Positions 59,733-64,000 of a stretch of 64,000 bases of DNA are shown in pieces. Source of the stretch: Stappia indica (lineage in GTDB: Bacteria > Pseudomonadota > Alphaproteobacteria > Rhizobiales > Stappiaceae). The notes beneath the pieces were generated by a model. That model was given only the letters and a program-made list of their open reading frames with translations. It ran no database searches and was not told the origin of the DNA. Location: assembly GCF_020177335.1 (NCBI RefSeq), contig NZ_JAIVMG010000006.1, positions 62,001-126,000 of the forward strand, written 5' to 3'. The first letter of the stretch is position 1, and each line of letters starts with the position of its first letter. A program made the translations under genes and the position numbers.

Positions 59733-60832
59733 CGGGTGGCCTCCGCCATCTTCACGACCGGTTCGACGGTCTGCCCCTCAATCACATAGTCTTGGCCGAC
59801 GACAATGACGCGAAGGGTTTCGGGCAGGCCGCCCACCCAGATGCCGTCCGTGTCGCCGCCGAGGATTTGGGTCGGATAGAAGCTGACCGTGTTGTCCGGC
59901 CCGACCGCGCGCACGCCGACGGTGCCCGCGTCGTTGAGCGTCAGGATGCCGGAGCTGATGTGGTGGGCGCGCTGTTCGAGCAGCGGCACGCGGGCGGTGG
60001 CGGTGATGCCGTCACGCACGCGGCCGTCAGTGTTCGGGACCTCGATCTCCACCCGGAAGGTGCGGGTCGCCGGATCGGCCGCCGGGGCGATATAGCGGAC
60101 CTTACCGGAAACGCTGCCGCCGGTGGCCAGCTCCACCTCGGCCTGCTGGCCGATGCGCAGGGCGTTGATGTCGCGTTCGGACACCTGACCGATGGCGAGG
60201 ATCGGATCGGCGTCGATCAGGGTGGCGCAGACTTGCCCGGTGGCGAGGATCGTGCCGGTTTCCACCATCGGGCTTTCGACGATGCCGGTGATCGGCGCAT
60301 GGATCACCGTGCGCGACAACTCCAGCTCCTGTTCCTCCAGCTTGGCGGCGGCGGCATCCATCGCCGCCTTGAGCGCGGCAACCCGGGTCTGGGCGGCAAA
60401 ACCCTTTTCGTTGAGCTGGGTGACGGCGGTGTGATCGAGCCGGGCCTGGGCGAGCAGGGCTCTCGCCTCGGCGACCTTGGCCTCGCGCGCGCCTTTATCG
60501 AGCACGCAGAGCACATCGCCGGCCTTGGCGATCTCACCTTCGGTGACGCGCCGTTCGGCAACCCGGCCGCTGGTCTCCGCGCGCACGGCCACCCGGGCTT
60601 CCGCTTCGGTGCGTCCGCGAATGATCAGCACCGAACGGCGCGGCTCGGCGGAAATCTCGCGCACTTCGACGCGAAACAGGGTGGCATCGGCCGCCTGGCT
60701 GCGTTCGGCCGGAGGCGGGATGCTGCCCTCGGTCTCGCCCAGTCCGCCCTCGATATAGGTTCCGGTCCACATCCAGCCGGCGACACCGGCAATGATGCCG
60801 ATGGCGAGGAAGTAGGAAAAGCGCAGTTTCAT
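59729..60832 (-). CDS. RND efflux pump periplasmic adaptor
   Basis: A 367-residue HlyD/AcrA-type protein tethered by an N-terminal helix (FSYFLAIGIIAGVAGWMW). The barrel-sandwich halves are VRAETSGRVAERRVTEGEIA and VIHAPITGIVESPMVETGTI, enclosing a short coiled hairpin (about 115-170). A beta-barrel domain follows (VSERDINALRIGQQAEVELA). It should connect the enlarged permease to an outer-membrane channel encoded elsewhere. It starts 60 nt after padR and is translationally coupled to the permease. Confidence 0.92.
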   Translation of the reverse strand: MKLRFSYFLAIGIIAGVAGWMWTGTYIEGGLGETEGSIPPPAERSQAADATLFRVEVREISAEPRRSVLIIRGRTEAEARVAVRAETSGRVAERRVTEGEIAKAGDVLCVLDKGAREAKVAEARALLAQARLDHTAVTQLNEKGFAAQTRVAALKAAMDAAAAKLEEQELELSRTVIHAPITGIVESPMVETGTILATGQVCATLIDADPILAIGQVSERDINALRIGQQAEVELATGGSVSGKVRYIAPAADPATRTFRVEIEVPNTDGRVRDGITATARVPLLEQRAHHISSGILTLNDAGTVGVRAVGPDNTVSFYPTQILGGDTDGIWVGGLPETLRVIVVGQDYVIEGQTVEPVVKMAEATR

Positions 60833-60892
60833 CGTGTCGTTGCTCCGGATTGAGCGCTGCCTGGGGCACTGGCCGGTGGGTTGCGCATCTGG

Positions 60893-61444
60893 CTACTCGG
60901 CTGCCTGGGGCAGATCCTTGGTCGGGCCGGTGGCAATTTCCTCCAGCCGCGCCCTGTTGCTTTCGAGAAAGGCGATGTCATGGGCAACGCAGGTGCGCCC
61001 ATAGTCGAGGATGAAGCGGGTGGCCTCGTTCGGGCACTCGCCTTGCATGGTTTCCATCAGGCCGAGTTCCTCGCGCAGGTAGCCGAGCCGCGCGTCTATG
61101 GCATTGCGGACGGCGCCCGGACCAACCTGATCGGCGCACATGGCCACCAGCAGAAAGGGGGAGCGAAAGGTGTCGCGCGCCACCGGTTCGCTGAGGGCGG
61201 CGATGAAGGCGGCCCGGCCCGCCGGCGTGATCGAATAGACCTTGCGCGCCGGCTTGCCGCTTTGCGCTTCCTCGCGCACGGTGACCAGCCCTTCCGCTTC
61301 GAGCCGCGCCAGCGTGGGGTAGATCGAGCCGTAGCTGGCGTCGAAGAAGTAGCGATACTTGCCCTCCGTGGACTGCTTGCGGATCTCGTATCCGGTCGCG
61401 TCCTCGAAGTTGAGAATGGCGAGGCACAGGGTTCTGACGCTCAT
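60893..61444 (-). CDS. PadR-family transcriptional regulator
   Basis: A 183-residue winged-helix regulator. The PadR domain covers SVRTLCLAILNFEDATGYEI, then YGSIYPTLARLEAEGLVTVR and the wing KVYSITPAGRAAFIAAL (residues ~2-80). The C-terminal helical Vir_C-like part (residues ~95-180) should form the dimer. PadR proteins often control efflux pumps, as with LmrR. It is the first gene of the pump operon, and a matching palindrome lies in its promoter. Confidence 0.93.
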   Translation of the reverse strand: MSVRTLCLAILNFEDATGYEIRKQSTEGKYRYFFDASYGSIYPTLARLEAEGLVTVREEAQSGKPARKVYSITPAGRAAFIAALSEPVARDTFRSPFLLVAMCADQVGPGAVRNAIDARLGYLREELGLMETMQGECPNEATRFILDYGRTCVAHDIAFLESNRARLEEIATGPTKDLPQAAE

Positions 61445-61740
61445 GATCGCTCTTGTCTCCGCCGCTTGGCCGCCGCCCCTGCCGGGCGCGACCAGGTGGT
61501 GGCTTTGATTTGAATGTTCGCAAATCTTGATATATCGGTTCGATATATTGATGGCCTATATAAGCGCGCCATATGTCATCTGCAAGACTTAACGTTGGGG
61601 AATTTTCGGTTTGCAACCGGGCGGGCTGGCAACCTCTGACCTGCGCCGATCCGACACGTGGACAAGGTCGGTGGGACCGGTCATTGTCGAAATGTGGCGG
61701 CCCGGGCACGGCGGTTCGGGTGAAAATGGGCGGAGAGCGC
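61445..61740. other. Divergent region between padR and the small membrane protein
   Basis: It holds the PadR operator and an AT-rich stretch (61510-61575) with TATA-like elements for either direction. No gene is supported. Confidence 0.5.
61530..61548. promoter_or_regulatory. PadR operator
   Basis: ATATATCG (61530-61537) and CGATATAT (61541-61548) are perfect 8-bp arms with a GTT centre, ~85 bp before the padR start codon. AT-rich dyads of this type are typical PadR targets. Confidence 0.7.
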
Positions 61741-62154
61741 ATGAGCATTGATAATTCGCGCAAGGACAACATGGTGTTCGAGGCAGGCTCCGGAGTGCGG
61801 GGCCTGTGGCGCCTGCCTTTGTTCCGGATGCTGGCGATCAACTGGCTGATCGGTGCCTTCGTCTCGGTGATGGTGCTGGGCGGCCTGCTTTGGTTCGACA
61901 CCGGCAACCTGCGCAGCCTCATTCTCAATTCCCAGGAGCCGCTGGTGCCGATTCTCGTGCTGCTGTTCGGGCTGATGATCACCCTGTGTTCCGCGGCAAT
62001 GGGGGCGGCGGTCATGGCGCTGCCCAGCACCAAGGACGGCGATGCGGGCGGGTCAAAGCGCCGGCAGTGGTCACTGCGTTGGCTGATGCCGCGTGAGGCG
62101 CTGGTTCCGGCGCGGGTTGCCGCCGGTGGCCGCAAACCGGATGGGGACAGGTAG
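61741..62154 (+). CDS. Two-helix membrane protein of unknown function
   Basis: A 137-residue protein not recognised as a named family. Two strong membrane helices are visible: MLAINWLIGAFVSVMVLGGL (about 32-51) and VPILVLLFGLMITLCSAAMG (about 73-92). A basic cytosolic tail with GGSKRRQWSLRWLMPRE follows. GGAG lies ~8 nt before the ATG of MSIDNSRKDN. It is divergent from padR and could be under the same regulator, but no evidence beyond position exists. Confidence 0.72.
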   Translation: MSIDNSRKDNMVFEAGSGVRGLWRLPLFRMLAINWLIGAFVSVMVLGGLLWFDTGNLRSLILNSQEPLVPILVLLFGLMITLCSAAMGAAVMALPSTKDGDAGGSKRRQWSLRWLMPREALVPARVAAGGRKPDGDR

Positions 62155-62264
62155 GAGCGTTCCTGACCAAGGGGCGTTTTTGCGGTTTCAAGGCTTGTGT
62201 CAATCTGCTTAATGGACCGGTTGATGAGCCGGAGTTCCTTTTGCCGGCAACGGGAAGCAGTGGC

Positions 62265-63209
62265 ATGAGCGAGAGCCAGTCGGGCGATGCGGCCGCGCCG
62301 TCTTGCGCGGAGCGCGGGAGTGGCCAGGGGGCGGCGGAGGCCGCGCTCGCGGTGCTGCTCGACCGGCTGCATGACGCCCAGCCGCTGCGGGTCTGGTCGC
62401 TGATCATCACCTTCTTCGGAGATGCTGTTGCCCCGCGCGGCGGCGAGGTCTGGGCCGGCACGGTCTCGGAACTGCTCGGCGCCATGGGCGTTGATGCTGC
62501 CGCCGTGCGGGCGGCGTTGTCGCGGCTGGCGCGGGACGGCTGGCTGGAGCGCACTCGGGTCGGGCGGCTCAGCTACTATGCGCTGTCAGGGGCCGGGCGC
62601 GCGGCCTTTGGCCCGGCAATCGCCCGGGTATATGCCACTCCGAGGCAAGCGACATCCGCGCGGCTGCGGATCGTCTGTCTGCCCGATGGCGATCCGCGCG
62701 GGGGCTTGCGCGATGCGGCGCTGAAGTCGGGCTATGGCCAGCTTGCGCCCGGCGTGTTGCTGGGAACCGATGTCAGCCCGCCGCTTGCGGGGGAGGGGGC
62801 GGAGCGCTGCACGGTGCTGGCCGCCGATGTCCTCAGCGGGCCGCGCCGGGAGCTGGTGGAGCGGGCCTTCGATCTGGCGCCGCTGGCCCGGCGCTATCAT
62901 CAGTTCATCGAAGGATTCGCGCCGCTGGCCGATGCGCTGGAAAGCGCGCCGCCGGTGGTTGGCGAGCAGGCGATGGTGGCGCGGCTCCTGCTGATCCATG
63001 CCTATCGCCGGCTGATCCTGCGCGACCCGGGGCTGTCACCGGATCTCCTGCCGGGAGACTGGCCGGGGCTTGCCGCCAATGCGCTGTGCGCCCGGCTCTA
63101 CCGGCAGCTGTTGCCCGCTTCCGACGAGTGGCTTTCGCAGCGGGCGCTGTGCCGCGATGGCGCCCTGCCGGCGCCGGACGCCAGCTATTTCGACCGATTT
63201 CCCGACTGA
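62265..63209 (+). CDS. paaX: PaaX-family repressor of phenylacetate catabolism
   Basis: A 314-residue GntR-like winged-helix regulator that represses paa genes until phenylacetyl-CoA binds. The DNA-binding part is RVWSLIITFFGDAVAPRGGE and VRAALSRLARDGWLERTRVG (about 45-100). The central PaaX domain carries ARLRIVCLPDGDPR. The C-terminal part has RRYHQFIEGFAPLADAL and the late LIHAYRRLILRDPGLSPDLL. Position directly upstream of paaA confirms the role. The ATG of MSESQ is chosen over one 8 codons earlier, as GGGAAG lies ~8 nt before it. Confidence 0.94.
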   Translation: MSESQSGDAAAPSCAERGSGQGAAEAALAVLLDRLHDAQPLRVWSLIITFFGDAVAPRGGEVWAGTVSELLGAMGVDAAAVRAALSRLARDGWLERTRVGRLSYYALSGAGRAAFGPAIARVYATPRQATSARLRIVCLPDGDPRGGLRDAALKSGYGQLAPGVLLGTDVSPPLAGEGAERCTVLAADVLSGPRRELVERAFDLAPLARRYHQFIEGFAPLADALESAPPVVGEQAMVARLLLIHAYRRLILRDPGLSPDLLPGDWPGLAANALCARLYRQLLPASDEWLSQRALCRDGALPAPDASYFDRFPD

Positions 63210-63236
63210 AGCTCTCTTGCCTTCAAGGACTTGCCG

Positions 63237-63251
63237 CATTGCGGCGCAATG
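63237..63251. promoter_or_regulatory. Short palindrome after paaX
   Basis: CATTGC-GGC-GCAATG (63237-63251) is a perfect dyad just upstream of the PaaX-type operator. No T tract follows, so a terminator is unlikely. Confidence 0.4.
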
Positions 63252-63252
63252 T

Positions 63253-63296
63253 GTGACAGAAAATGATTGAAGAATAAAATTGCTGTCACTTATAAT
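63253..63296 (+). promoter_or_regulatory. paaA promoter with PaaX-type operator
   Basis: TTGAAG (63267-63272), an 18-nt spacer and a perfect TATAAT (63291-63296) form a sigma-70-type promoter. The inverted arms GTGACAG (63253-63259) and CTGTCAC (63283-63289) flank the -35 and abut the -10, so bound PaaX would occlude polymerase. Confidence 0.7.
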
Positions 63297-63364
63297 CGTT
63301 CCAGACAGCGCCCGGCAGGCGGGGAGCGACCGTGGTGAGGCGGGGTCGAGGAGGAAGAGCCAAG

Positions 63365-64000
63365 ATGTACACCCAGGCACTCAATGCGCGTGAGACCGAG
63401 ACATCTGCACCGGAGGATGCGGAGCGTCTCGCCGCGTTTCAGGCGCGGATCGATGCGGAAGAGAAGATCGAGCCGAACGACTGGATGCCGGCGGCCTATC
63501 GCAAGACATTGGTGCGGCAGATTTCCCAGCATGCCCATTCGGAGATCGTCGGCATGTTGCCGGAGGGTAACTGGATCAGCCGCGCGCCGACCCTGAAGCG
63601 CAAGGCGGCGTTGCTGGCCAAGGTGCAGGATGAGGGCGGGCACGGTCTCTACCTCTATTCGGCGGCGGAAACCCTTGGCGTCTCGCGCGAGGAACTGACC
63701 GAGCAGCTGTTGTCCGGCCGGGCGAAATACTCCTCCATCTTCAATTATCCGACCCTGACCTGGGCCGATATCGGCGCCATCGGCTGGCTGGTCGACGGGG
63801 CGGCGATCATGAACCAGATCCCGCTGTGCCGCTGTTCCTTCGGGCCGTATGCGCGGGCGATGATCCGGGTGTGCAAGGAGGAGAGCTTCCATCAGCGCCA
63901 GGGCTATGAGCTGCTTTTGGAGATGTGCCGCTCTTCCGAGGAGCAGAAGGCGATGGTGCAGGACGCGCTTGACCGCTGGTGGTGGCCGTCGCTGATGATG
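63365..64000 (+). CDS. paaA: Phenylacetyl-CoA epoxidase subunit PaaA (5' part, cut by window edge)
   Basis: The catalytic di-iron subunit of the PaaABCDE complex, which epoxidises phenylacetyl-CoA in aerobic phenylacetate degradation. The first 212 of ~330 residues are present. They include [40 protein letters not shown], the iron-ligand segment [20 protein letters not shown] and the ExxH motif [14 protein letters not shown]. An AGGAGG ribosome site precedes the ATG. It probably leads a paaABCDE operon that continues beyond the window. Confidence 0.96.
   Translation, partial: MYTQALNARETETSAPEDAERLAAFQARIDAEEKIEPNDWMPAAYRKTLVRQISQHAHSEIVGMLPEGNWISRAPTLKRKAALLAKVQDEGGHGLYLYSAAETLGVSREELTEQLLSGRAKYSSIFNYPTLTWADIGAIGWLVDGAAIMNQIPLCRCSFGPYARAMIRVCKEESFHQRQGYELLLEMCRSSEEQKAMVQDALDRWWWPSLMM

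Overview
This is a GC-rich chromosomal window from an alphaproteobacterium, most likely of the order Hyphomicrobiales; a Stappiaceae-like genome is my best guess, by inference only. The grounds are the gene order tig-clpP-clpX-lon-hupB, a class II (plant-type) DAHP synthase, a DUF2865 protein, a glnB-glnA pair behind a sigma-54 promoter, PaaX-controlled phenylacetate genes and two glutamate-type tRNA ligase-era housekeeping blocks. Nearly all of it is ordinary core genome. No rRNA, CRISPR array, transposase or integrase is visible.

Layout. 1-5.2 kb: end of lptG, lptF (LPS export), divergent pepA, a 39-residue secreted or membrane peptide, holC and a methyltransferase. 5.2-9.5 kb: a Gly/Asn-rich secreted protein, an ABC-F ATPase and a Tat-exported cyclase-family hydrolase. 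9.8-14.2 kb: nitrogen assimilation (glnB-glnA, with a sigma-54 promoter and an NtrC-type site), then a VOC protein and the NAD(P)HX repair enzyme. 14.3-21.6 kb: tRNA-Leu followed by protein quality control (trigger factor, ClpP, ClpX, Lon) and HU. 21.7-24.5 kb: a glycosyltransferase-like gene, then a lower-GC micro-island that ends at the 3' end of tRNA-Val and carries a trypsin-like protease. 24.8-29.7 kb: gamma-glutamylcyclotransferase, DAHP synthase, a response regulator and NAD synthetase. 29.7-34.8 kb: a TetR-controlled RND efflux pump. 35.5-37.6 kb: a chemoreceptor. 38-46.9 kb: a second-type glutamyl-tRNA synthetase, a DUF2865 protein, MarR, a membrane protein, a CreA-like protein, a SqrR/BigR-type ArsR regulator, an L,D-transpeptidase and CysRS. 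46.9-51.7 kb: citramalate synthase, RarD, a LOG-family enzyme and a LysM protein. 51.7-56 kb: ArsR plus an Atm1-type ABC exporter, then phosphatidylethanolamine synthesis (psd-pssA). 56-61.5 kb: a PadR-controlled second RND pump. 61.7-64 kb: a small membrane protein, paaX and the start of paaA, which is cut by the window edge.

The most interesting material is regulatory or mobile rather than a new multigene machine: the tRNA-Val micro-island with a 13-bp copy of the tRNA end at its far edge; a roughly 125-bp interspersed repeat present in six near-complete copies, each just downstream of a gene; and clear operator palindromes next to the TetR, PadR, ArsR and PaaX regulators. I found no convincing undescribed multigene system. 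The protease island is the best candidate for something not yet described.
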